Below are positions 45,722-54,944 of a stretch of 64,000 nucleotides of DNA, piece by piece. The stretch lies in contig JAQTQX010000003.1 of assembly GCA_028712075.1 (NCBI GenBank), forward strand, positions 62,001 to 126,000. Direction: 5' to 3'. The position numbers were made by a program, and so were the translations under genes. Under the pieces are notes generated by a model. The model saw only the letters and a program-made list of their open reading frames with translations. It was not told where the DNA came from and searched no databases. The DNA comes from Desulfuromonadaceae bacterium (lineage in GTDB: Bacteria; Desulfobacterota; Desulfuromonadia; Geobacterales; Pseudopelobacteraceae). The first letter of the stretch is position 1; every line of letters begins with the position of its first letter.

Positions 45722-46177
45722 TCAGCCTCTGACGATATAAACGGAGCACCCTGCATTACTGGCCACTTTGTGAGAAACACTCCCTTTGATGCGACGCTGC
45801 AGAAAACCCTTGCCTGAACTGCCAATTACAATGACATCAATCTCCTCACGTTTGGCAAGAGTAATGATCTTATCAGCCGGGTCACCGTATTCAACAATCA
45901 TCTCAAGCGGGATGTCATGTTCTGCGGCACATTTTTCTACCACATAAAATATTCGTTCTCGCAATTCATTCCATTTATTTGTTTCGGTCATAGGTGCCGC
46001 CGGTACAAAGTCGGTGTAGGTTGCGCTTGGCGCATTAGGTAGAACAAGCAACGCATAGACCCGGCTTTTAAACTGGCTCTGATTTCCTGCGGCAAGACGA
46101 ACAGCCTCCTCGGCGGCCTTATCCGACTGGGGAGAACCATCAATTGCCACCAGAATTTTTTTACGCAGGTTAAGCAT
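45722..46177 (-). CDS. Universal stress protein
   Basis: A 151-residue UspA-family protein. KILVAIDGSPQSDKAAEEA is the first strand and helix; the ATP-binding motif G-x2-G-x9-G-S is complete in VIGSSGKGFLQRRIKGSVS. It is the first gene of a minus-strand group (usp, deacetylase, Cys-rich protein) driven by the promoter at 46243-46271. Confidence 0.9.
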   Translation of the reverse strand: MLNLRKKILVAIDGSPQSDKAAEEAVRLAAGNQSQFKSRVYALLVLPNAPSATYTDFVPAAPMTETNKWNELRERIFYVVEKCAAEHDIPLEMIVEYGDPADKIITLAKREEIDVIVIGSSGKGFLQRRIKGSVSHKVASNAGCSVYIVRG

Positions 46178-46242
46178 AGTACCCTCGTTCGTGTTTTATA
46201 TAGAAACTATCAGGCGGATATAGACACTGCTTCTGCTTCCGG

Positions 46243-46271
46243 AATATAATGCAATTTTTCACACTTGACAA
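46243..46271 (-). promoter_or_regulatory. Promoter of usp, overlapping the divergent iclR region
   Basis: Minus strand TTGTCA (46271-46266), 17 bases, TATATT (46248-46243). On the plus strand TTGACA (46265-46270) overlaps it and may be the -35 of the regulator gene. ATTGTAAAACAAT (46271-46283) is a small inverted repeat suited to a regulator. Confidence 0.7.
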
Positions 46272-46409
46272 TTGTAAAACAATATTCTAGCTTTTTATAA
46301 ATTTGTTGCATAAAACGTGATATTAGGTTATTTCATAATTAATTGCGTTATTTTGGTACGTTGCGTATCTTCACAAAATCACCATCATTCAAGAAAAGGA
46401 ATCCATATC

Positions 46410-47192
46410 ATGGCTAAGAAGGAAAAATCAGAATATCTTATTCAGGCGGTTTCGCATGCCCTCGACCTGCTTGAGCAGTTTCATGGAGAAGTTGACGAGC
46501 TCGGGGTGACTGAACTGAGCAAACGCCTGAAACTTCATAAAAATAATGTGTTCAGGCTGCTTGCAACACTCGAGTCCCGCAGCTACATTGAGCAGAACAA
46601 AGTGACGGAAAACTACCGTCTCGGCCTGAAAACCCTGGAACTGGGACAGACTTTTATCAAACAAATGGGCCTGCTCAGGCAATCAAAACCGGTGCTTGAA
46701 TCGTTGGTTTCAAGCTGTAACGAAACAACTTACGTTTCGATCCTCAAAGACTTTAATATCGTCTACCTTGATGTCGTCGAAACGGCTATGACCGTGCGGG
46801 TCGTGCCGAGGGTAGGCTCACGGCTTCCGGCCTACTGTACAGCGGCAGGCAAAGTGCAGATTGCCTACATGAGTGATGAAGAGCTTGAAACCTACCTGCC
46901 GGCAAAAGAGCTGAAAAGCTATACCCCCAACACCATTACTGATCGCGATGCACTGAAAAAGCAGCTGAAAGAGATCGCCGAACTTGGCTATGCATATGAC
47001 AATGAAGAGCTTGACACCGGCGTCCGGTGTGTCAGCGCTCCAATCCGTGATTACACGCGCCGCATAATTGGCGCAGTCAGCATTTCCGGTCCATCGATGC
47101 GTTTTTCCGATGAGCGGATCAAAATTGAACTGATTCCGTTAGTACTAAAGGCCGGAGAGGAAATATCCGCAAAACTCGGTTTCCAAAAATAG
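46410..47192 (+). CDS. IclR family transcriptional regulator
   Basis: About 260 residues. The winged-helix N-terminal domain (YLIQAVSHALDLLEQF, then VTELSKRLKLHKNNVFRLLATLE) is followed by the IclR effector domain (LKDFNIVYLDVVET..., YCTAAGKVQIAYMSDEELE, then YAYDNEELDTGVRCVSAPI). The start ATG at 46410 has AAGGA about ten bases upstream; an earlier in-frame ATG adds unlikely residues. Divergent from usp with overlapping promoters, so it may control that group and itself. It ends at a terminator. Confidence 0.88.
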   Translation: MAKKEKSEYLIQAVSHALDLLEQFHGEVDELGVTELSKRLKLHKNNVFRLLATLESRSYIEQNKVTENYRLGLKTLELGQTFIKQMGLLRQSKPVLESLVSSCNETTYVSILKDFNIVYLDVVETAMTVRVVPRVGSRLPAYCTAAGKVQIAYMSDEELETYLPAKELKSYTPNTITDRDALKKQLKEIAELGYAYDNEELDTGVRCVSAPIRDYTRRIIGAVSISGPSMRFSDERIKIELIPLVLKAGEEISAKLGFQK

Positions 47193-47215
47193 TCGGATTA
47201 CGTTCTAGATTGTGT

Positions 47216-47243
47216 AAAGGCGGCTTTAAAGCCGCCTTTTTTA
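47216..47243 (+). terminator. Rho-independent terminator after the IclR gene
   Basis: Perfect palindrome AAAGGCGGCTTTAAAGCCGC plus CTTT, followed by a T run. It lies 24 bases after the stop. Confidence 0.9.
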
Positions 47244-47298
47244 TTCTTAGATTCAGCTGTAACAGCTTCCCCCAATAGTACCTCAGGGACATTTGCTT

Positions 47299-47490
47299 AT
47301 GGTTTCATACAAAGTTGTCGAAATTTCCACCGTTACCGAAGATGTCCTTGAGGAAACACTCAACAAGTGGACGGAACAAGGATGGCACTTCGACGGTCTG
47401 CAGTTTGCCATGCGCGAATCGAGCAAGCGGCCGGCTATGGCCTTTGTTCTGTTCACTCGCGAACCAGATAGCACCAAAGAGGCGCCATGA
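47299..47490 (+). CDS. DUF4177 family small protein
   Basis: A 63-residue protein: VSYKVVEIS..., LEETLNKWTEQGWHFDGLQF, then FVLFTRE, the DUF4177 pattern (beta-helix-beta, with W-E-L-V-type residues). The function is unknown. AGGGA precedes ATG 47299; a TTG two codons earlier is possible. Its stop overlaps the polA ATG (ATGA), so the two are coupled. Confidence 0.75.
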   Translation: MVSYKVVEISTVTEDVLEETLNKWTEQGWHFDGLQFAMRESSKRPAMAFVLFTREPDSTKEAP

Positions 47491-50267
47491 CCACCGTACA
47501 AGATACGCTTTTCCTGGTTGACGGTTCGTCCTACATTTACCGCGCGTACTATGCCATCCGCCACCTTTCATCGCCGACCGGCCACCCGACCAATGCCATT
47601 TACGGTTTTATCCAGATGCTGCTCAAACTGCTTAAAGACTACAACCCGCAGCAACTGGCCGTTGTATTCGACGCCGGCCGCACCACGTTTCGCACAGAAC
47701 TGTACCCGGAGTACAAGGCTAACCGAACTGCCATGCCGGATGAGCTTCGCCTGCAGATGGAACCGATTCGTGATGTGGTACGAGCTTTCAATATCGCGGC
47801 ACTGGAACTGCAGGGCTATGAGGCAGATGACATCATCGGCGATCTGGCCGGACGCTATACGCGTCAGGGAGGGAAAGTCGTAGTCGTCACCGGAGACAAG
47901 GACTTGATGCAGATTGTCACCGACCGCGTTACCCTGCTGGACACCATGAAGGGGAAAGAGTCCGGCATTGCGGACGTAGTCGAACGGTTTGGCGTACCAC
48001 CGAAATTGGTTATTGATATACTCGGGCTTGCGGGCGATGCCTCGGACAATATCCCGGGAGTGCCCGGTATCGGTGAAAAAACTGCCGCCAAGCTTATTCA
48101 GGAGTTCGGGTCGCTTGATCAGCTTCTGGAACGAGCAGGTGAAGTCAAAGGGAAAAATGGCGAAAAATTGCGTGAATTTCGGGAGCAAGCGCTGCTCTCA
48201 CGCCTTCTTGCAACTATTGAGTGCAACGTCCCTCTCGACATTGATTTTGAGACGCTGAAGGTCCGGGAAGCTGATCAAGTTACTCTCAATACTATATTCA
48301 ATAAGTTCGGTTTTACCTCGCTGATCAAGGAACTGACCGGGACTGCGACCCTTTCAACTGAACAGTATCATACCGTTGGCACAGCGGAACAGCTTGAAGC
48401 TCTGGCCCGGTCTCTCGAACAGGCGGGAGAATTCGCCTTTGATCTGGAGACGACCAGCCTCGACCCGCGCCTTGCCGAAATTGTAGGATTATCTTTTTCC
48501 TTTCAAGATCATGAAGCGTATTACATCCCGGTAGGACATCTGGTTGCCGGCAATCCGCACCCTACCCCTCCCCCTGCAGAGGAAGGTTCCCTGTTTAGCT
48601 ACGACCCGCGCCATGCCCAGAATGAAATCCAGGGTAACGCAGCCGACGTACCGGCCCAGGGACAGCTGGTGCGTTCTGCCGTACTTGAGCGTCTGCGGCC
48701 ACTCCTCGAAAATCCTGCCCTGCACAAGGTTGGGCAGAACATCAAGTTCGATATGCAAGTGCTTGCCAATAATGGTGTGCTGGTAGCAGGCGTCTGGTTT
48801 GACACAATGGTCGCTTCGTATCTGCTTAACCCTGCGCGTACCGGTCATGGACTGGATGCCCTGGCACAGGAGCATCTTAATCACAAGATGGTTGCCTACT
48901 CGGACGTCACCGGCAGTGGTAAACAGCAGATAAACTTTGCTCATGTACCGATTGAGGCAGCTGCTCACTATGCTGCCGAAGATGCCGATGCTACCTGGCT
49001 TCTGCGTCAGAAATTTGCGCCTCGGCTGGCAGAACAGTGCCTGGAAGAGCTCTTTCACTCGGTTGAGATGCCGCTGGTATCAATTCTGGCAGCCATGGAA
49101 AATCATGGCGTGCTGTTGAACAGCCAGCTTTTAGGCGAGCTTTCTGCTGATTTCGCTGCGCGCATGGCCATCCTTGAAGAACAGGTGTTCACTATTGCCG
49201 GCGAACGTTTCAATCTCAATTCTCCAAAACAACTGGGTGACGTGTTCTTTGAACGGATGGGGCTGAAAAGCGTCAAAAAATCAAAGGGGAAAACCGGGTG
49301 GTCGACTGATAACGAGGTGCTCTCTGCCCTGGCAGATGAACACGAAATTGCCCGGCTGGTCCTTGACTATCGCAGCACTGCCAAGCTCAAATCCACCTAC
49401 ACCGATGCTTTGCCGCGCCTTGTCAATGCCCGTACCGGACGGGTGCATACATCATATAACCAGACCGTCACCAATACCGGCAGACTGTCGTCATCCGATC
49501 CCAATTTGCAGAATATCCCGATCCGCAGTGACGAGGGCCGCCGCATCCGCCATGCCTTCATTGCACCGACCGGTCACGTTATAATGTCCGCCGACTATTC
49601 ACAGATCGAGTTGCGCGTACTTGCGCACCTGTCCGGCGACAAGGTATTCTGTCACGCCTTTGCCAATGATGAGGATATCCATACCCGCACTGCGGCCGAA
49701 GTATTCGGCCTGTTTCCGGAGATGGTAACAACGGAAATGCGCCGCCAGGCCAAAGCCATCAATTTTGGAGTTATTTACGGCCAGGGCGCCTTCTCTCTGG
49801 CGAAACAGCTCGGCATTTCCCGCAAGACTGCCGAAGATTTTATCGCCACCTACCGTGAACGTCACAGCGGTGCCATGGCATACCTCGACTCCTGCATCCG
49901 GCAGGCAGAGGAAACCGGATTCGTTACGACGATCCTTGGCCGCCGTTTGCCGATCCCGGAGATTCACAGTTCCAATGGAAACATTCTTGCCTTCGCCCGC
50001 CGCAACGCCATCAACTATCCGATTCAGGGTTCGGCAGCCGACATCATCAAGATGGCGATGATTCGGGTTGACCGGCGCATCCATACGGAAGGGGCACGCA
50101 GCCGTCTGATCATGCAGGTACATGATGAGTTGGTCTTTGAAGTTGCCGATGATGAACTGCTGCAGATGGAGAGACTGATAGAGGAAGAGATGGAAAAAGC
50201 TGTCGCAAGCAGTGTGCCGTTAAAGGTCGATATCAACCATGGTGCTAACTGGAGTGAGGCGCACTAA
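47487..50267 (+). CDS. polA: DNA polymerase I
   Basis: A 926-residue repair and Okazaki-fragment polymerase with all three domains. The 5' nuclease starts LFLVDGSSYIYRAYYAI and has GYEADDIIGDLA with the helix-hairpin-helix GVPGIGEKTAAKLI. The 3'-5' exonuclease has FDLETTSLDP, VGQNIKFDMQVL and HYAAEDADAT. The polymerase has SADYSQIELRVLAHLSGD, RRQAKAINFGVIYGQG and MQVHDELVFEV. An extra segment of about 34 residues (from GNPHPTPPPAEEGS) sits in the exonuclease domain, absent from E. coli Pol I. The 3' end overlaps livF by four bases, convergent. Confidence 0.97.
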   Translation: MTTVQDTLFLVDGSSYIYRAYYAIRHLSSPTGHPTNAIYGFIQMLLKLLKDYNPQQLAVVFDAGRTTFRTELYPEYKANRTAMPDELRLQMEPIRDVVRAFNIAALELQGYEADDIIGDLAGRYTRQGGKVVVVTGDKDLMQIVTDRVTLLDTMKGKESGIADVVERFGVPPKLVIDILGLAGDASDNIPGVPGIGEKTAAKLIQEFGSLDQLLERAGEVKGKNGEKLREFREQALLSRLLATIECNVPLDIDFETLKVREADQVTLNTIFNKFGFTSLIKELTGTATLSTEQYHTVGTAEQLEALARSLEQAGEFAFDLETTSLDPRLAEIVGLSFSFQDHEAYYIPVGHLVAGNPHPTPPPAEEGSLFSYDPRHAQNEIQGNAADVPAQGQLVRSAVLERLRPLLENPALHKVGQNIKFDMQVLANNGVLVAGVWFDTMVASYLLNPARTGHGLDALAQEHLNHKMVAYSDVTGSGKQQINFAHVPIEAAAHYAAEDADATWLLRQKFAPRLAEQCLEELFHSVEMPLVSILAAMENHGVLLNSQLLGELSADFAARMAILEEQVFTIAGERFNLNSPKQLGDVFFERMGLKSVKKSKGKTGWSTDNEVLSALADEHEIARLVLDYRSTAKLKSTYTDALPRLVNARTGRVHTSYNQTVTNTGRLSSSDPNLQNIPIRSDEGRRIRHAFIAPTGHVIMSADYSQIELRVLAHLSGDKVFCHAFANDEDIHTRTAAEVFGLFPEMVTTEMRRQAKAINFGVIYGQGAFSLAKQLGISRKTAEDFIATYRERHSGAMAYLDSCIRQAEETGFVTTILGRRLPIPEIHSSNGNILAFARRNAINYPIQGSAADIIKMAMIRVDRRIHTEGARSRLIMQVHDELVFEVADDELLQMERLIEEEMEKAVASSVPLKVDINHGANWSEAH
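48550..48650 (+). repeat. Probable repeat-derived insertion inside polA
   Basis: The DNA begins CCGCACCCTACCCCTCCCCC and resembles the C-rich arm of the repeat at 9148-9180. It encodes low-complexity NPHPTPPPAEEGS within the exonuclease domain, in frame. Identification as a repeat rests on similarity by eye. Confidence 0.45.
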
Positions 50268-50974
50268 TCGCCGAGATAGGCGCGCAGAACCCGTTCATCT
50301 GAAAGCAGCTCCTGAGACAGCCCGGAGAAAGTGATCTGCCCCGCTTCCAGCACATACGTCCGATGCGAATGCTGCATCGCAAGTTTTGCATTCTGTTCAA
50401 CGAGAAGAATAGTCGTCCCTCCGGCATTCAGGTCCCGGATGATTGAAAATATTTCAAGCACGATGAGAGGGGCAAGACCGAGGCTAGGTTCGTCGAGCAG
50501 CAGCAGACGAGGTCGGCTCATCAGCGCGCGGGCAATCGCCAGCATCTGCTGTTCGCCACCCGAAAGAGTCCCGGCCGACTGCTCACGACGCTCCTCAAGG
50601 CGGGGAAAGAGCCGGTACATACGGGCAATGTCTTCCTTGATCGCCACATGGTCATGACGGACATACGCACCAAGTTCAAGATTGTCCTGCACCGTTTGTA
50701 GAGCAAGTACCTGCCGTCCTTCCGGACTTTGAGCAATCCCGAGCCGCACCACCGCATCCGGCGCATGACCGGTAATATCACAACCATCAAAACGAATCCG
50801 TCCCGTCTGAACTTTCAGCAACCGTGAAACAGCCCGGAGCGTCGTGCTCTTGCCTGCCCCATTGGCACCGATCAGCGTTACAATTTCACCTTCCCGCACC
50901 TCCAGACTAAGATTGCGAACAGCCTGAATCGCTTCGTAGGAAACGGTGAGATTTTCCAGCTCCAAAAGCGCCAT
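50264..50974 (-). CDS. livF: Branched-chain amino acid ABC transporter ATP-binding protein LivF
   Basis: A 236-residue ATPase. Walker A is IGANGAGKST, the Q-loop region is IAQSPEGRQVL (the LivF form), the signature is LSGGEQQMLAIARALM, and Walker B is LLLLDEPSLGLAP, followed by ILLVEQNAKLAM. It is the last gene of a complete livKHMGF operon on the minus strand, right after livG with no gap. Confidence 0.93.
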   Translation of the reverse strand: MALLELENLTVSYEAIQAVRNLSLEVREGEIVTLIGANGAGKSTTLRAVSRLLKVQTGRIRFDGCDITGHAPDAVVRLGIAQSPEGRQVLALQTVQDNLELGAYVRHDHVAIKEDIARMYRLFPRLEERREQSAGTLSGGEQQMLAIARALMSRPRLLLLDEPSLGLAPLIVLEIFSIIRDLNAGGTTILLVEQNAKLAMQHSHRTYVLEAGQITFSGLSQELLSDERVLRAYLGD

Positions 50975-51745
50975 TTACTCAGCTCCCAGATACGCGTCAA
51001 TAACCGCCTGACTCTGCTGAACTTCAGCCGGCGCTCCTATCGCAATCAGCTTGCCGAAATTAAGCACTGCAATACGGTCGCAGAGCCCCATGACCAGCGG
51101 AACATGGTGTTCGATCAGCAGCACGGTAAGGTGAAACTGCTCGCGAATCTCACGGATAAATGCGGTAAGAGTGTGTTTTTCAGCGGCATTCATTCCGGCA
51201 GCAGGTTCATCAAGCAGCAGTACCTTCGGGTCAAGAGCCAGCGCACGACCAATCTCCAGGCGACGTTGGTCACCATATGAAAAATTCCCGGCCAGTTCGA
51301 CGGCACGACCAGACAAACCGACCAGCTTCAGCAGTTCCCAGGCTTTCTCCTCTACGACACGCTCTTCATGACGACTGGCAGGGAGGCCCAGAACACCGCT
51401 CATAAGTCCCGAGCCGGTTCGGGAATGCTGGGGAATTTTCACATTTTCAAGAGCGCTGAGCCCCTTGAACAGTCTGATGTTCTGAAAAGTTCGGCCAATC
51501 CCCTGCCCGGCAACACAGTGCGGCGCCAGTCCGGTCAACAGCTTTCCCCGATAGCTGAAGGTGCCGCTGCTCACCGGCGTCAGACCGGTAATCAGGTTGA
51601 ACAGAGTCGTCTTGCCAGCGCCATTAGGGCCGATCAGTCCGAAAATTTCACCTTCTTCAACGGTAAACGACACATTATCAACTGCCTGTAATCCGCCAAA
51701 GTTGCGGCTTAACCGGTCAGCCTGCAGGATGTGGCTCATGCTCAT
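50975..51745 (-). CDS. livG: Branched-chain amino acid ABC transporter ATP-binding protein LivG
   Basis: About 256 residues. Walker A is IGPNGAGKTTLFNLITG; GIGRTFQNIRLF is the LivG Q-loop; the signature is atypical, NFSYGDQRRLEIGRALA, as is usual for LivG; Walker B is VLLLDEPAAGMNAAE and the switch region is LLIEHHVPLVMGLC. Several ATG codons lie together (51748, 51745, 51739); 51745 has the best distance to GGGGAGG. It overlaps the livM stop. Confidence 0.92.
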   Translation of the reverse strand: MSMSHILQADRLSRNFGGLQAVDNVSFTVEEGEIFGLIGPNGAGKTTLFNLITGLTPVSSGTFSYRGKLLTGLAPHCVAGQGIGRTFQNIRLFKGLSALENVKIPQHSRTGSGLMSGVLGLPASRHEERVVEEKAWELLKLVGLSGRAVELAGNFSYGDQRRLEIGRALALDPKVLLLDEPAAGMNAAEKHTLTAFIREIREQFHLTVLLIEHHVPLVMGLCDRIAVLNFGKLIAIGAPAEVQQSQAVIDAYLGAE

Positions 51746-52653
51746 CATTCGCCTCCCCTAGCCGCCGAAGGTGTAGAAAAAAAACTCCACAGACGGCTCA
51801 GGGCGCCAACTATACCGTGCGGAAGATATATACTTGCCACCACCAGCACCAGACCATTCATAATCAACCGCGCATCCCTGAGAGGCCGCAGCAGCTCCGG
51901 AAGTGCAGCCAGCAGAGCCGCCCCGAGCAGCGGCCCCCACAGTGAACGGCTGCCGCCGATAAGGACGTATGCCAGATAGGATACCGATGCGTCAAAGGTG
52001 CCCTGCCGGGCATTCCAGGTATTGAGTAAAGGAGCGCTCATTGCTCCGACAATTCCGGCCAGAACTGCACCGATAACGAAAGCTTGAACTTTATAGTAGG
52101 TAGGATTGATACCCATCGCCCCGGCCGCCAGCTCATCCTCACGGATTGCCTTGAAGGCTCTCCCGGTTCGCGAGTGCTGCAGGCGGTGAATAAACAGCAG
52201 CACCACAACCAGCAATGGGCCAAATATCAGAATATAGGACCAACGCTCCTCAAACAGCTGTGGTATGTCGAAAATGCCTATAGCGCCGCCGGTAATGTCC
52301 AGATTCAGGAAGAGTACCCGCAGTATTTCCACAAAAGCAATCGTGCCGAGCGCCAGGTATATACCGCGTAGACGGAGAGAAGGGATACCGACGATCAGGG
52401 CCAGGATTCCGCTGACCAGGGCCGCAACAAGCCATTCCAACGGGAAGATGGTCCAGCCGAGAGCATTCCGCAATGAGGCACAGCTGTCGACAGTCGCCAT
52501 GATTGCAGCAATATAGCCGCCCAGCGCATAAAAACCGGGACTGGCCAGACTTAGTTGGCCTGCCATGAAAGGAAAATAGAGGCTCAAAGCCAGAAGCGCC
52601 TGTTGTACAAGCGTTACCAGCAAAAATCCGTAATTTTGCAGAAAACCTTCCAT
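51745..52653 (-). CDS. livM: Branched-chain amino acid ABC transporter permease LivM
   Basis: A 302-residue inner-membrane protein with eight or nine membrane segments. Family features: GQLSLASPGFYALGGYIAA near the N-terminus and the cytoplasmic loop SRTGRAFKAIREDELAAGAMGIN, which contacts the ATPase. The C-terminal GGSRSLWGPLLGAALL is typical. Four bases separate it from livH, so the two permeases are coupled. Confidence 0.92.
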   Translation of the reverse strand: MEGFLQNYGFLLVTLVQQALLALSLYFPFMAGQLSLASPGFYALGGYIAAIMATVDSCASLRNALGWTIFPLEWLVAALVSGILALIVGIPSLRLRGIYLALGTIAFVEILRVLFLNLDITGGAIGIFDIPQLFEERWSYILIFGPLLVVVLLFIHRLQHSRTGRAFKAIREDELAAGAMGINPTYYKVQAFVIGAVLAGIVGAMSAPLLNTWNARQGTFDASVSYLAYVLIGGSRSLWGPLLGAALLAALPELLRPLRDARLIMNGLVLVVASIYLPHGIVGALSRLWSFFSTPSAARGGE

Positions 52654-52656
52654 GAC

Positions 52657-53607
52657 TTAAACCTTCTGAATATGGGAACGGCCCAGCAGACCCTGAGGCC
52701 GAATTAACAGCGCTGCAAACAGAAAGGCAAAAGCAACCGCTTCTTTGTAGGCGCTGTATTCTGAAGGAACAAAAGCTTCTGCCAGACCGATGACCATCCC
52801 CCCCAGCACCGCCCCGGGAATGCTTCCAAGCCCCCCCATGACTATTACCGCCAGCCCCTTGAGGCCGTAGGAAACGCCGAAGTACGGCCCGGCAATGCCG
52901 AAACTTGTACCGACAAGACTTCCCGCCAAACCGCCAAGAAACCCGGAGAGAAAAAAGGTATAGAGAATAAAACGATCGACGTTAATCCCAAGTAGACTGG
53001 CTGTAGCAGCATTTTCGGCTACTGCCCGCAGCGCCTTGCCTATTCTGGTCCAGCCGATCAGATACCCCAACAGAGCAAGTACCACCATGCAGACCGAAAA
53101 AATAATAATCTGCACCGTGCGTATTACTACGAGTTTTTCGCCAAAATGGAGAACAAATGCGGGGCGGATGTCACCATAGACATCAGAGGGGAACGAATAT
53201 ATCTCGGAACCAACCAGATACTGAAGAACATTAACCGTAACAAGCGCCACACCGAGACTGCTGACCAAAGCCAGCAACGGATCGGCTCCACGTTTGCGCA
53301 AAGGTCTGAAGGCACAGCGTTCGACCAGAACACCGGCAAATCCGGAGAGTATGGAACCGGTCAGCAGGGCAAACGGAAATGAAAAATGAAACGGAAGTTG
53401 CAAGTCTGCGAACAAGCCGCCGATACCAAACTGGCCGACAGCCAGACTGTAGGTAAGATAGGCGCCAAGGGTGAAAACTGCGCCATGAGCAAAGTTTATT
53501 ATACCGAGGATTGAAAAAACCAACGTATAGCCAAGGGCAAAGATCGCGTACACGCTGCCGATACTGATGCCGTTGAGAAAGTTTTGAAGGAACTGTACTG
53601 CGGTCAT
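52657..53607 (-). CDS. livH: Branched-chain amino acid ABC transporter permease LivH
   Basis: A 316-residue membrane protein. GISIGSVYAIFALGYTLVF and LGIINFAHGAVFTLGAYLTY are the LivH N-terminal hallmarks. The cytoplasmic loop is WTRIGKALRAVAENAATASLL, and the C-terminus has KGLAVIVMGGLGSIPGAVLGG. It lies after livK, separated by the hairpin at 53614-53644. Confidence 0.93.
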   Translation of the reverse strand: MTAVQFLQNFLNGISIGSVYAIFALGYTLVFSILGIINFAHGAVFTLGAYLTYSLAVGQFGIGGLFADLQLPFHFSFPFALLTGSILSGFAGVLVERCAFRPLRKRGADPLLALVSSLGVALVTVNVLQYLVGSEIYSFPSDVYGDIRPAFVLHFGEKLVVIRTVQIIIFSVCMVVLALLGYLIGWTRIGKALRAVAENAATASLLGINVDRFILYTFFLSGFLGGLAGSLVGTSFGIAGPYFGVSYGLKGLAVIVMGGLGSIPGAVLGGMVIGLAEAFVPSEYSAYKEAVAFAFLFAALLIRPQGLLGRSHIQKV

Positions 53608-53613
53608 ATTTCT

Positions 53614-53644
53614 GCGGGGGAGAACAATTCAGTCTCTCCCCCGC
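53614..53644 (-). promoter_or_regulatory. Intercistronic stem-loop between livK and livH
   Basis: GCGGGGGAGA pairs perfectly with TCTCCCCCGC around an 11-base loop, without a T run. It likely stabilises the livK message and lowers downstream expression, as at 19994-20053. Confidence 0.65.
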
Positions 53645-53656
53645 TCTCCTGTCAGC

Positions 53657-54829
53657 TTATTTTACGATAACAAATTTTCCAACTTTACCGGCTGAATCCA
53701 TCTTAATCTGCGATACATAGAATGTTTTCTGGTTGATATCGCCTTCCTTATCAAGGGAAATTTCACCGAGAGGGGTTATGTAGGAACCTTTTCTGAGTGC
53801 TTTGTTGAGCTCAGTGCGAACTGTGGCAAGGTCCAGCTGAGTAATCTTTTTCTTGGTGGCTGCCTCTACTTTCCGTAATCCCTCGACAAAAACCTGAACA
53901 GCAGTAAATGCCTGCGCAGAAAACTGGGGTGGATCCTTTTTGTATGCAGCCCGATAAGCGGCAACAAAAGCCTTGTTCGTCGGGTTATCGGCTTCGGGGC
54001 TGTATGCCTGGGCAACTAAAATACCATCACAGTTGGAACCGCATACCGAAAACACATTGGCGGTATTAAAGCCGTTCCCACCAATAACGATACCCTTGTA
54101 ACCAAGCTGGCGCAGCTGTTTAACCAGGTTTCCGCCATCAGCGGCAAGACCCGAAACGATAACAAGATCCACATTAGCGTTCAGAACAGCTGTTGCCTGC
54201 GTAGTGAAATCAGTGTCCGTAGTCATGAATTTCTGCACGGTAACGGTCTCAAGTTTCATATTTTTTACCGTTTCCTGGAATGTAACGGTCTCGGAGGAGC
54301 TAAAAGCATCGTTTTGCGCATACAGAATTGCAACCCGCTTTATTTTCTGATTCTGTTTCAAAGCCTGTTTGACAGCATAGGGGGCAACTTTTGCAACTGG
54401 AGCCGAAACGCGGCCAATATATTCACCAATCTGGGGAACACCCTTGGCGGTATTGGATGGTCCAATGACCGGTACCTGCAGCCTGTTAGCGATCGGGTCG
54501 GCTCCGAAAGCCTGCTGTGAAAGCGTCGGGCCGACAATGCCGACAACCTTTTCCTTACTGATCAGATTTTGAACAGCATTAATGGCCCCTGCCTCATCTC
54601 CACCGGTATCCTGTGTCACCAGCTTTATGGGGGTACCATTAACGCCTTTTTTAATATTGAAATAGGTTTCCGCAATTTTGGCGCCGATGATTTGTTCTTG
54701 ACCGAATAGCGCAACATTACTGGTCTGCGCAACCGCTATTCCTACCGGAATAGGTGGCGCAACATTTTCGGCATACACCGTGCCTGCACAGAGCGTCAAC
54801 AACAACGTAATACCCCCGAGCTTCCTCAT
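53657..54829 (-). CDS. livK: Branched-chain amino acid ABC transporter substrate-binding protein LivK
   Basis: About 390 residues, periplasmic. A signal peptide (LGGITLLLTLCAGTVYA) precedes a type I binding-protein fold: VAQTSNVALFGQEQIIGAKI, then GIVGPTLSQQAFGADPIANRL and VAILYAQNDAFSSSE. The start ATG at 54829 has GGAGGAT upstream. First gene of the liv operon. The ligand is probably a branched-chain or related amino acid; family members also bind amides and urea. Confidence 0.9.
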   Translation of the reverse strand: MRKLGGITLLLTLCAGTVYAENVAPPIPVGIAVAQTSNVALFGQEQIIGAKIAETYFNIKKGVNGTPIKLVTQDTGGDEAGAINAVQNLISKEKVVGIVGPTLSQQAFGADPIANRLQVPVIGPSNTAKGVPQIGEYIGRVSAPVAKVAPYAVKQALKQNQKIKRVAILYAQNDAFSSSETVTFQETVKNMKLETVTVQKFMTTDTDFTTQATAVLNANVDLVIVSGLAADGGNLVKQLRQLGYKGIVIGGNGFNTANVFSVCGSNCDGILVAQAYSPEADNPTNKAFVAAYRAAYKKDPPQFSAQAFTAVQVFVEGLRKVEAATKKKITQLDLATVRTELNKALRKGSYITPLGEISLDKEGDINQKTFYVSQIKMDSAGKVGKFVIVK

Positions 54830-54944
54830 GTGATCCTCCAACCATCAGATTTTCCGGCTTTTGCCGGTTCAGCGCACAGCACTGAATGACAACGGTTTAT
54901 ACATCTTGTTCATCAATAATGTCAAATTCAAACAGCGCTTTATA

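Noticed and set aside
46251..46271. A second possible target of the mini-CRISPR guide near the usp/iclR promoters (GCAATTTTTCACACTTGAC)
   Set aside because: It shares the AAG PAM position and part of the A tract, but mismatches several seed bases and lacks the central CAGCA part.
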